Shown piece by piece: positions 32,467 through 43,326 of a stretch of 64,000 bases of DNA. The position numbers and the translations under genes are program-made. The DNA lies in the NCBI GenBank assembly GCA_036927565.1, contig JAYESD010000001.1:278081560-278145559 (forward strand), written 5' to 3'. This DNA is from Tuctoria greenei (lineage: Eukaryota; Streptophyta; Magnoliopsida; Poales; Poaceae). Within the stretch, counting starts at the first letter, position 1, and every line of letters begins with the position of its first letter. The notes under the pieces are model-generated. The model was not told the DNA's origin. It was given only the letters and a program-made list of their open reading frames with translations, and ran no database searches.

Positions 32467-35093
32467 TCAAGCAGGCAATTCGAGCTTCACGTTGTTCTTC
32501 CAACTGCAATGATCGATGCTACTGTCAGTAGCTGAAGGACTAGCATGTCAGCGATAAGAAATAAAAGTATTTGATTTATACCTTAAGAAAGAGTAGTAAA
32601 AGAAATCTGCATACAGAGCTGTTTGGACCAAACCAGCAATCCAAGCTGAAACAAGTAGACCATTAGAACACAATAATTCTAGAAACATGTGAGATAAAAT
32701 GCTAATAGAATCATGACAACTTACGAATCCATCTGCTGTGGTGGCCCTCCGTGAAGTAGCGGTAAATCCAGTTTAGAATATAGAATGCTCGGTAGGCCCT
32801 GAGGAAACAAAGTAACGTGTGATTACCGAATGAAATTGAGACATCGGACAAAAATTTGGTTTGTGTCTCAAAGTGCTATTTTAAGATATTAGAAGCACAT
32901 TATGTCCACCTACCATACATCTAGAAAGAATAATACGCTGCACACTAACCACGGCTTTTCGTGTAACAAAAATTGGTTCAAAGTGTAACCCATGGCTAAA
33001 GAGTAAGGGCTTGAAGCCCGGGCTCTAAGATGACGTTTTGAGTTCAAACTTCAGAACTACCCAGTACATGCTAGGCACTGACGAGACATGAGACAGCATG
33101 AACAAACAATATACCTCCCTCTGAAATTCAAACTGAAATATATCACTCAGTGCAGTATGTCTGAAGCATCATCATCAATAACATGCTGTCTATTTATATT
33201 TAATTCCAGAAAGTGGAACATGAAATTTAAAAGTTAACCCATGTTACATCACATCATGGTTAGGAATCTAAGGCAATGATACTTCATTCTTTCGTCTAAA
33301 GTTGTTTTGTTCATAAAACATATGTTTTCACCACTCACTGCAAACACCTAAAGATATTAAACGCTGTAAACAGTATATTTCATTATGACAACATACGACA
33401 AAATATCTTGATGAAATGTGAAGTGATATTAACAGGGTTCATTGTTATATGGGCTTTAAACGCAAGAAGGGTTAAGCAAAGTAATAAATTTCCAACAGGG
33501 GGTAAAAACGTATACCCAAGGAAGAAAACATATTGTCCGGTCAAGTTATCCACATTTCTGCATCTCTGGAGTAAAACTAACTGCGGGAGAATTGCCACTG
33601 CTTCCAAGTATATTGAAAACGCCCAGCATATCTGCATAGTAACGGTAAGCCTTTTAGGATACCCCACACGTTATGTTAATAAACCCTTGGAATAATTAGC
33701 AACACTTCAGAGAGTGAGAGTGCAACTGTGCAATATGACAACTTCTTCAGGATAGGGTACAGATTAGCAGCTAATAATCCGAGCAAGAACAAGGACATTA
33801 TACCCAAACAAGGCTATTATGATGAAGTAACATAACTTATACAGCTGTAGGTACCCTATGGTAAAGAAGAAGAGTAATGGAATCATACTAAATTTACCAA
33901 AGTGGGAAATAATGCTACTCAATGTACATGGATATAGACATATCAATGGAACTGTTTTCTATAAGTGAATTCCACAGATCTAGATGCAGTCCGGTGGTCC
34001 GTTATTAATTTTATATTACATATGGGGTTAAGACGCCCCTCAACAAACTATCACATTTGTAACTAGAGCACATTATTCTGTCAAATCGAATAACATGCCA
34101 ACACATCAGAAGAGTTTGAAAATATAGACATCACTAGATAACATCTATCCATGTACAAGGCAATGTGCATCTGCCTGATTTGCATATTCGATTACAAGGA
34201 GCAGATAGCCTTTGACTGCATGAAACTATTTGACAGAAAAATGCTCCCAATTTGATGGGTCATCAAACCGAAAAATGCTGCTAGTGTCGTGGTTCCACCA
34301 GACATATTCAATTATATTGGCAGACGAGATTGTCACACATCACTAACAACAAATTTATCGAACACGATGTTAATTAAAATTGCTAATAGATTATACTTAT
34401 TTGTCAGTCTAGAATGGTGGCTGAACAAACTAAGTTATTATGGAAAAGATGTTACTCCATCCTTTACAAGAATTCTAGTTTAAAAATAAACTAAAGTTAT
34501 TATCGTAATGACAATAATTTGAGAACAGAGAGAGTATGTTTCATGGATCAGATCAACAGAGATTTAGCATATACTGAAATTCCATCTTACATCCCGTACC
34601 AACACCAGTTCAACAATGCAATGAATAATCCAGGACAGAACAGATGGGGGAAGACATCACCTCGCGGAGGGTGAACCGCTCGTTGAACATCAGCGCGAGC
34701 ACGAAGGCGGCAGCCACGAGCACGGAATGGCGGAACGTGTCCTGTTCCTTGTCGTACGTGCGCCGCACCTGCGGGTGACGCCGCATGTACCACACGATCG
34801 CCGCCGAGCTGGTGACGAACACCACCTTCATCACCGAGTTGTAGAGCGAGACGTAGTCCGTGAACAGGTCCAGGTACCTCGCCACGAACACCAGCAGGTA
34901 CAGCTCCTGCGTCTTCCTCGACACCCCTGCGCTAGCAACGACCGGCCGGCCAGATCCGTGAGGCGGCAGAACCCTAGGCAGTGAATGCTACGACGGCTTT
35001 ACCTGAGCAGGACTTGGTGGCGTAGATCTTGAGGAGGAGGACGAGGACCGAGAAGAGGTGGGTCATGTCACCGAGGAACCGGAAGGCGTTCAT
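32467..35093 (-). CDS. ERD2: ER lumen protein-retaining receptor (KDEL receptor), 215 aa
   Basis: Six exons join with no frame error: 35093-35003, 34926-34661, 33631-33516, 32798-32725, 32645-32582 and 32503-32467 (TGA). Total is 648 bases, exactly the usual 215-residue receptor. It begins MNAFRFLGDMTHLFSVLVLL. It contains SGVSRKTQELYLLVFVARYL, EAVAILPQLVLLQ, NVDNLTGQYVFFLG and AYRAFYILNWIYRYF, and ends FLSWKNNVKLELPA. The protein is a seven-helix Golgi receptor that retrieves HDEL/KDEL cargo to the ER. Intron 2 (about 1 kb) is the longest. One local difference is ICWAFS where relatives have V-x-WAFS at the exon 2/3 junction. The gene appears intact. Confidence 0.96.
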
Positions 35094-35557
35094 GGCTGAC
35101 GCCGCGGTCGGTGGCGGCGGCGCCCGGCGGCGCGGTGATTAGGGTTCGGGGGGTTTAGAACCACAGCTCCAGATGCGCGGGGGAATGGCGAAGAGGAGAG
35201 GAGAGGAGAGGAGAGGCGAGCGAGTGCCGACGAACCGAGGAGGCGAGGACGGGAAGAAACGGGGAGTGAGAGGCTGCAGAGCGGGGGCCACAAGTCAGTT
35301 GCCGCTTCACCATTGTGCGTGGGTTTCGTAGAGGAAGACGGGAAGAGAGGGAGCGACAACATCTGGAACGGTGTGTGTGTCACTGCCTCACTGGTGTGAG
35401 TCCTGTTCGTTGGCAACGTGTGGCAAGGGGCTTGTTTGGTTGATTGTCGCATACTCTGGTGAACAGTTTGTTCACCATATTTTTAGTAAAGTTTGGTAAA
35501 CAGATACGTAGATAAGTTTGCTGAAAGAGCTCGACACTGTCAGTTCAAGATTCAAGT
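35094..35557. promoter_or_regulatory. Shared ERD2 / MIR399 divergent promoter region
   Basis: ERD2 reads leftward and the MIR399 hairpin rightward, so about 460 bp serves both. I searched for the PHR1 site GNATATNC and found none here. The only ATAT core (CCATATTT, about 35,476) lacks the required G and C. Confidence 0.5.
35191..35216. repeat. (GAGAG)n microsatellite in the ERD2 leader
   Basis: About five GGAGA units lie about 100 bp upstream of the ERD2 start codon; on the transcribed strand this is a CTCTC-rich 5'UTR, common in grass housekeeping genes. Confidence 0.85.
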
Positions 35558-35714
35558 GCAGATGAATCGCAGGGCAATTCTCCTTTGGCACGGACGGCTC
35601 TGATCTCGGCACCATTTTGATCTGGAACTTGAGCTGCTAAGTTTCCTGGCTTCAGTATCCAGTAGCTAGCTTGCCCCCGTGCCAAAGGAGATCTGCCCTG
35701 TAACTCATGGTCCA
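35558..35714 (+). ncRNA. MIR399: miR399 precursor hairpin, copy 1
   Basis: The 21-nt mature sequence is at 35680-35700, starting TGCCAAAGGAGA and ending TGCCCTG, in the 3' arm. The opposite arm at 35572-35592 starts GGGCAATTCTCC and pairs with it except at two internal positions. Pairing extends a few bases beyond both. miR399 is induced by phosphate starvation and targets PHO2 (UBC24) transcripts and, in some species, phosphate transporter transcripts. Orientation is plus, divergent from ERD2. CACTA-2 begins 102 bp after the mature sequence and may truncate the primary transcript. The loop is about 87 nt, acceptable for plants. Confidence 0.88.
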
Positions 35715-35825
35715 CATATGACATAAGCTACACCTCTCCTTGTTCCTTTTATTTTTCTGAACTTTGACGCCTATTTATGAATGCACTCACACCTTGACCT
35801 TCACTACTACAAAAATCATTTTTAC

Positions 35826-36430
35826 AGGCGCCTCAAATTTTCAAACACATGTGGTCCTTAAAAATATGCGACTATGATGACGAATGATATAATAACCGCC
35901 TGTGATGACAAGAACAACACAGTCGGATTTTAAAGAACAACCGTCTGGGTAAATACATGATCTTCACATACGGTTCTTAATTAAGAACCGTCTGTAATGC
36001 AATGAACTTCACAGACGGATTTTAAGAAACAACCGTCTGAGTAAATACATGATCTTCATAGACGGTTCTTAATTAGGAACCGCCTATAATGCAATGAACT
36101 TCACAGATGGATTTTAAAAAACAACCGTCTGAGTAAATACATGATCTTCATAGGCGGTTCTTAATTAAGAACCGTCTGTAATGCAATGAACTTCACAGAC
36201 GGATTTTAAAAAACAACCGTTTGGGTAAATACATGATCTTCGTAGACGGTTCTTAATTAATAACCGCCTGTAATGCAATGAACTTCATAGACGGTTCTTG
36301 GTTAACAACGGCCTGAGAAGATCATGTATTTTCAGTGGCGGTCATTGTTTAAGAACCGTATGTAGTTGTTCAATTATCACAAGCGGTTTTCATTGAAATT
36401 ACAGGGATGTAGTCGTTGCAATTATCACAA
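35826..36430. repeat. CACTA-2 left subterminal repeats, 92-bp period
   Basis: Units start at about 35918, 36010, 36102 and 36194, spaced exactly 92 bp. Each carries paired ACCGTCTG/CAGACGG motifs. The first has a perfect 22-bp palindrome at 35970-35991 with half-site ACGGTTCTTAA; later units keep it with one or two changes. Confidence 0.9.
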
Positions 36431-36653
36431 CCGTATGTAGTCGTTACAGGGAAAATTGTATCAGAAAAAAAACACAGATGAGCGAATACTATTACAGTAA
36501 TGCATTATAGGAAATGCTCGATCACCAGTGAGGTTGACTTAATTGTGATAATACACCATTAGAAGCTTTACAATTGTTCAAAGATAAATTCTTTACACAC
36601 TGAACAAAAATCATGCTACATTCATTGTAGATCGATGATGAAGCTCTCATCGA

Positions 36654-37493
36654 TCAATCTAAATTGTACCATCCTGCTTGCTCCCGAACACGTCTCTTAT
36701 ATTCCGTTGGATCCTGAAAATATTGATATTATTTAAATTAACAAATGTCGAAGGAGGAATGAATAATCTACATTGGTCACTAAGTCAAAGTGTCATCTAA
36801 CCTTGATAAGTAGATTATAGCAATCATTTTCAACATCAGGCACATTTGGCTGATGCAGCAAACGCTGAACTTCAAGTAGTATAATTTTGATTGTAAAAGC
36901 ATTGCACCACCCCTACGAAATATAATTTAAGCAATATAAGAAACCAGTTCAAATAAGTTTGACAACAATTATAAGTAATAATTACATGAACAAAATAGGT
37001 CTATCGTACAATCTGTTGATCGAGAATCCCGATGCAGAGTGCTCCCGAACGATGGACATTTGGGTGGAAAAACCCAATTGGAAAGGCGCATCTTGGAGGC
37101 ACCAAGGGATAGTCCTCAGAGAAGGAGATTGTCAGGGGGTAGTAACCATCTTCTCATTCAGTCTGCAAAAGAAATTTATTAATAGGAGGACGATGGTTAA
37201 ACTCATATTGTGCTTGTTCTTCATGACTTACCCCTTCTTTACCGGGGACGATGCACTGCCACTTCAATAAACCTCCCGATTTAGGCTTCGCAGAGAAACC
37301 CTACGCGGAGAAATTGAAAATACCAAAAACAGACAAGATGGAAAAACAAACTACAGTTAAGTTCATCAGTCTATTACAGATACATATGTATATACAACTA
37401 TGCGACCGGTGTGCCATATGTATATACATGGGGATGGTTCTTGCGCCACGCCAAGCGCTCCTCCTTCAATCGGCTACACGCCCGAGACATCAT
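36654..37493 (-). pseudogene. UBC9/SCE1-like SUMO-conjugating enzyme gene inside CACTA-2
   Basis: Five exons with GT-AG introns join in phase 0: 37493-37428, 37300-37232, 37162-37010, 36912-36802 and 36713-36654 (TGA). About 152 residues match the UBC9 layout: RLKEERLAWRKNHPH, GFSAKPKSGGLLKWQC, DGYYPLTISFSEDYP, FFHPNVHRSGALCIGIL (catalytic Cys in ALC), then TIKIILLEVQRLLHQPN and DPTEYKRRVREQA. UBC9 transfers SUMO to targets in the nucleus. One defect is visible: TGA at 37154-37156 where relatives have Trp in T-x-W-E. The gene starts about 140 bp downstream of the TNP2 stop, same strand. It may be a captured host gene or a resident element gene. Confidence 0.85.
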
Positions 37494-37629
37494 TATCTGA
37501 AAGACCAAACTTCCAAACTTCCAAATTATTGAGTCCAAACGCATATGTACACAAATGTAAAAGGACACAATCCATATACCAACATTGTTCTAAGTTGATT
37601 TCAGAAGATACAAATATATACAATATATA

Positions 37630-40618
37630 TCATCTCGCATTGCTATATACATTTTTTCCAGCATTGACATCTTCTCGCATATAGGGTTTCAAATTCTTTT
37701 TAATGCTTCTCTCTACGCACTTGATGTTTTCTGGTTCGGTGAAAAGGTACATCTCTTCATACTGATTATATTCCTCTTCATTATCTCTCACATTCTCAAC
37801 CCCAACAATATTTTGCTTTCCAAAAACAACTACGTGCAACTTCTCAGTTTCTGGATCTTGAACATAAAAAACTTGTGCAACATTATCGGCGAGAACCCAC
37901 AGGTCATCTTTGTAACCTACTTTATTCAAGTCTACCAGTGTCAGCCCGTAATTGTTCACTTTCAAACCATCAGGATGTTTGGCCCATTGGCACTTAAATA
38001 CGGGCATTACCATTCTTTCGCCATAATCGAGTTCCCATATTTCCTCTATGAACCCGAAGTATGTGGTCTTCTGCCCTTGTGAATCATAAGCCTCAATATG
38101 AACACCACTATTTTGTGCAACACTCTTACCATCTTTTTCTTTAGTGTAAAATGTGTAACCATTGATGTCATATGCTTGCCATGATGTTACCAAAGCAGAT
38201 GGGCCAGAAGCTAACTTCTTCATTGTTGCCTCTTCTATAGTGTTTCCGTATGATATATTTTTGTCCATTAACCATTCAGTGAAACATCTTTTGTGCTCTT
38301 TCATGATCCAGTCCTCTGTGCGGTCTTGGTTTTTATCACGAAGCTCAATTTGATGTTCCTCGATGTACGGCTCAGCTATTGCGAGCTGTTGTAGTACACC
38401 AAAATGTGCACGGTGTACATTCTTGTAATATTGAACAATAAAAGTTTTCTTACCCACTTTGCCTCTCCCACGTAGTCTACCCTCATGTACCGGTATAGGC
38501 ACACCTATCGATTTTCCATCTTTGATGTAATCAGCGCAACCCTCAATCACTTCTTCAGTGGTGTATCCTTCCATAATTGATCCCTCTGAGTGAGCACGGT
38601 TCCGCACATAACCTTTTAATACTCCTAAATATCTCTCCAACGAAAACATATGATGTAAATATAGTGGCCCCAATGCTTTTATATGATCAACAAGATGTAT
38701 GATTAGGTGTACTTGCATATCAAAAAAGGATGGTGGGAAACACATCTCAAGCTTGCACATTGTCTCGATGATGTATGTTTTGAGATAGTCTAAATCTTCA
38801 TGTGCTATCACTTTTTGTGATACTGTATTGAAGAAGTAACACAAACGTGTGATGACAACTTTTATATGCTCAGGTTTGATTACTCTTATTGCAATGGCAA
38901 GGAAAACTATCATCATCATGTGACAGTCGTGAGAATTATAACCGAATAAAGACAAGTCTTTCATCGAGACTAGTTTGCAGATATTGGATGAGAAACTTGT
39001 GGGCACTTTGATCCCACGCAAGCATTCGCAAATTGTTTTTTTCTCTTCTAGCGTCAAGTTGTAGCTGGCTGGGGGAAGGTAATGCTTCCCGTTCGCCTTT
39101 TTTACTGGATGAAGCTCTGGTCTCAAATCAAGATTTACTAGGTCCATACGTGAATTTAATTCGTCCTTTGTTTTCCTCGGCATGTCTAGCAAGGTCCCAA
39201 TGATGCTGTCAAATACATTCTTTGTAACGTGCATCAAATCAATACTATGGCAAAATTCCAGATTCTTCCAATACGGAAGATACTTGGAAAAATTGATTGT
39301 TTCTTGAAAGCCATGTCAGTTTTATCATCCGAAGATGTACTTTTCTTCTCTTAATTCCTTTACTATTTTTTCCCTTACCGAAAGCAATATGAATGTTCTT
39401 GACCATTTCAAACACAAGTTTTCCACTTTAAGGTTTCGGTGCAGTATCTTTTTCGATTTTGTTATCAAATTGTTCTTTCATCTTCCTATACTTGTGTGTA
39501 TCTGTCAAAAACCGTTGATGTCTCATGTACACTGTCTTTCTAGATGAAGTGAGGTATAGAAATTCAGTTCTATCCATGCACCTAACGCAACCTTTCTTCC
39601 CTTTCATTTGTCCCGATAATGTAAACAGTTCGGGATAATCATGCACGGTAATGAATATCATTGCTCTTAGCATGAAATACTCCCGCTTGTACTCATCCCA
39701 TGTACGTACCCCTTCATTCCACAATGTCGCCATATCTTCCATTAAAGGTTCCAAGAACACATCAATTTCGATGTCAGGTTGTTTCGAACCTTGGATAAGA
39801 ACAGATAATAAGATATATTTCCTTTTGTGACACAACCACGTCGGTAGGTTGTACATAGTTAAGACCATGGGCCATGTGCTGTGTATGCTCCTTTTTTCAC
39901 CAAACGGATTCATTCCATCTGTACCCAAGGCAAACCTCACATCTCTGATTTCCTTCGCAAATTCTGGATACTGAATATCAAAATTTTTCCACTGTGTTGC
40001 ATCACCAGGGTGTCGTATATGTTTTTCATTCTTCTTGCGTTGCTCGGAATGCCAACGCATAAGTTCAGCCTCCCTAGGGTTTGAGAACAAACGCTTCAAG
40101 CGATCAATTACCGGAAGGTACCACATCACCAATGCAGGAATTTTTCTCTTATTCTTCCCGTCTGCATCGCCAGAAGTATCGTCATCGTCACCTTCAGGAC
40201 CAATAATAAACTTCTTATTCTTCTGAGTCTTTTTCATGTTGGTAACATACTGGTGATTGTAGTCCTTCTTGTATCTACTGACACCACAAATGGGGCATCT
40301 AGTTGCGAGCTCATGCTCTTTGCGATACAGAATACAATGGTTCACACAAGCGTGTATTTTTGTCACACCTAGTGCCATCGGGCAAAGAAGTTTCTTCGCT
40401 TTATAAGTGCTTCTGGGCAGTTTATTTGGATTTGGAAGAATGTCTGCCAGAAGATTCAAAAGATTAGAGAAACTACAATCGGGGATCGCGACTCTGGGGC
40501 AGGCTATCAACCAATTAATCCTTTGGCACCGACGCGATATCGTGTTGGATGATGAGCCAATTTCTAGCCCGTCGCGTCTCCAAATACTGCAACCCCATCT
40601 TCTAAGGCGAAAGTGCAT
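37630..40618 (-). pseudogene. CACTA-2 TNP2 transposase, two lesions
   Basis: The upper segment (40618-39428) has the Transposase_21 hallmarks: LPRSTYKAKKLLCPM, KIHACVNHCILYRKEHE, CPICGVSRYKK and DVFLEPLMEDMATLW. It ends at an in-frame TAA (39428-39430). The frame continues to a one-base loss near 39,336. The lower frame (39237-37630, 535 codons) then starts near MHVTKNVFDSIIGTLLDMP and runs through the DUF4218-like (MCFPPSFFDMQVHLIIHL) and DUF4216-like (FYTKEKDGKSVAQNSGV) regions. The usual N-terminal association domain is not seen. The protein would excise CACTA elements; as read, it cannot be made whole. Confidence 0.88.
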
Positions 40619-42042
40619 GAAGATCCACTCCCAGTCCGGGAAGATCCACTCCCCCTATGTCTCAGCAAGGATGATATCCAAGAGCAACAAGTTGGACAAC
40701 AGCTTCAAGCAGTACCAGAGCAAGTTGTTGCTAGTAAAGAGCAACCAGTTGAGCAACAGCTTGAAGTAGTACTAGAGCCAACTGTTGGGAGTAAAGAGCA
40801 ATCAGTTGAACAACATTTCAACAACAAGACAGTGTCTAACTTACGACGACTACTCCTTGATCATCAGTGCCTATCAAAGTTAGCTCATACGAAATTAATA
40901 AACCTTCATCAGAAGTGTCAAAGTATTTGGAAGCTATGAAGGAAAATATTAGAAAATCGAGTGCATCTCGTTCTTCTCATGAGCCAGCATTAGAAGATAT
41001 CGAGGAGTGGGAAGAAGACGGTGTCATATATAATTGGCGGACAGTTTTAGTTAAACCAGGAGTTCCAATATACAAGCTTGAGTATGTTCCTCCTGAATTT
41101 AAGAATGGAAAGTCGTTCATGACATCTGTACAACTTAGCAAACAACCCGTCCAGCTCAAAAGAATGCATGAGTGGTACATCACTGCCAGCACAAAATATG
41201 GTCTTAATTGCGTCACATTTCGTATTCCAAAAGAAGCATTATGGACCACTGGAGTAGATAGACAAGTCATTTTATTTGAAGAGTTGCATTCCCTTTTCCA
41301 TCGGGGCATGCTCGATATCAACCTGCTGCTCGTCTGGTGCTTGTAAGTGCTCTAATATTTTGTATTTGTTTTTCTTACTACACGTATACGCATTTCATGA
41401 GATTATAACAATTCTAGACTTCTTCAATAGGATGCAATACATGGATAATGTAAAGTTGGAGCGCAAGACAGGTATCCTTGACCCTACTAGGATTGCAAAG
41501 TCGCTATTCGATGTCCAGGCGAATCGAGAATCAAGACAGTACAAACACATGAAAAAAAGGGATTTTGAAAAAGCAATTGCAAAACTTAAGAAGGATAGAA
41601 AGACAAAAGTTGCAGCTTACATAGGACAGGCGATGTTTAACTTTGTCAGAGACGGCAATGACCTCGTAAAGGCTCCGTACCACTTCGAGTAAGTTCGACA
41701 CATGACATTGAAATAGCAATTATTGGTAATTGTTAACACGTGTGTTTATATGTTTGCAGTAACCACTACATAATTATCTTCATCAAGCCAACGCAGGGAA
41801 TGGCAACAGTCTTGGACTCGGCCGATTACCCACCAGATCGTTACAAAGATTCCCTTTCCATTTTGAAATCGTACGTTTATTCAATAATTTTAATTTACGC
41901 ACATTTAGAATGTGTTGACAAGTTTTATATGACATTTCTTGTATTACAGCTGTCGGCGGTTTGGTACCGGCAGATCTCCCTACACTGCTAAAGTGATAGG
42001 GGAGTTTGATGTCCGGTATGGGTGCGCGGAGATTCAATAAGG
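40600..42042 (+). pseudogene. CACTA-2 Ulp1-like (C48) protease gene, 5' exons
   Basis: Plus-strand exons end at 41342, then span 41431-41688, 41760-41870 and 41950-42042, each with GT-AG borders and compatible phase. The N-terminal part is Gln/Glu-rich with a frame change near 40,865. The protease domain starts with NHYIIIFIKPTQG (catalytic His) and VLDSADYPP (Asp). The catalytic Cys is in the 3' part at 55,385 and beyond. Ulp1 enzymes cleave SUMO from proteins; CACTA and MULE elements often carry such domains with unknown role. The gene is head-to-head with TNP2. The gypsy LTR enters the exon at 42043. Confidence 0.8.
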
Positions 42043-42791
42043 TGAGTAGGAAATGACACAGGAGACACAAGAGTTTACGTGGTTCGGGCCGCCTGAGCGT
42101 AATACCCTACTCCACGGGTGTGCTGATGTTGTATTAGCTGTATGAGCTTGTGTTGAGCGTCAATGGCGTGTGTGTCCGTATCTGCCAACGTGTCATCGGC
42201 CTGTCCTTTTATAGTACAAGGGCAGGCCGTTACAAATTAGCCTGGCCCGACATGTGGCCCCGGCGGTTACTAGTATTGATACACGTTTAATTGCTCTTAA
42301 TGACCCTGTAACGGGCTTTGACAGCACTGTTACTGGTGTTAAGATCATCCGTTTAAGTTTCATTAATATGGTATTAATGACACTTAATCGGTTCTTGAAG
42401 TCCTTGATTCCCCTTTGAAGATCCGGAGCCGTTGCGGGGTCTTCCGGAGGTTAGAGGCTGAAGATCCGACGATTGGACACGTGGCAGCTCCGGAGCATAC
42501 TGTGGGAAACAGGGAGCTCTGGAGATACCTGACACGTGTCAGGTCCGGAGCTTCTCTCAGTCTGGGGTTAAGTCCGGAGGTGCCATTTCGGTACATGGCC
42601 CGGAGCTTCCCCCTTGTGGGCGGTAGCTCTGGTTTGGTAGTACACGTGGCGACCCTGGGATTAACCATGTTGGAGAAGCGGGTCCGGTTATGTCTGACAT
42701 GTGGGCCTCTGAGGGTCTTAAAATCAAGTATATGACTTTCCTTTGAGATCTTTGCAACCTCAAGGGGTGTACGGTTTCTAGTATACCGACA
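42043..42791 (-). repeat. Gypsy LTR, left (3' LTR)
   Basis: Length 749 bp, same as the right copy. Its right edge ACCGACA joins internal sequence with a polypurine tract, so it is the 3' LTR of a minus-strand element. Its left edge joins Ulp1 exon sequence. Confidence 0.9.
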
Positions 42792-43326
42792 GTGGCCCCC
42801 TGGACCTACCTCCGAGGAAGACCACTGGGGTGAAGTCATTCCACCGGAGGTGGGTCCATCCTCGCGACTCTTGAACTAATTCTTCAAGGGTCTTTGAAGG
42901 TTCCGTTGGCAAGGACTTGGAGTTAAATCCTCGCCGCGTGGTGTATCCCGTGTGCGGCAGATGAGATCTTTGGCGTGCGGATCTCACGCAATTGAAGGTC
43001 GCCGGTTCCCGATACGAAAACCGTATCGGTTTCGCGCACCTTGTCAGGCCGCCGCCTTTGGGCTTCCCGCCTCATGATGGCAACCGTTCACCTGGGTAAG
43101 GACCTCGACTTGATTGTTGGGGTGGTCCCGGGCCCGCTTGTCATCGGCTGGGTGGAATTTTTGGGTGGTACCTTCGACTTCCTTGCGGTTTCCATCCAAG
43201 CGTTGCGAGGGCTTACTTAAGAAGGAAAGTGCGCACCGCCGGGAGTTCTTTACGCCTCTCATCCGTTCTTGCGATCAAACTCCCAACTTGTGCTTCGCTT
43301 TTCTTCTGTTGCCTAGCCGTGCCGCG

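Noticed and set aside
34175..34183. GCATATTC, a P1BS-like match in an ERD2 intron, and another near 32,110
   Set aside because: Single 8-base matches are expected by chance every 4 kb and these lie inside or beyond a housekeeping gene rather than in a promoter.
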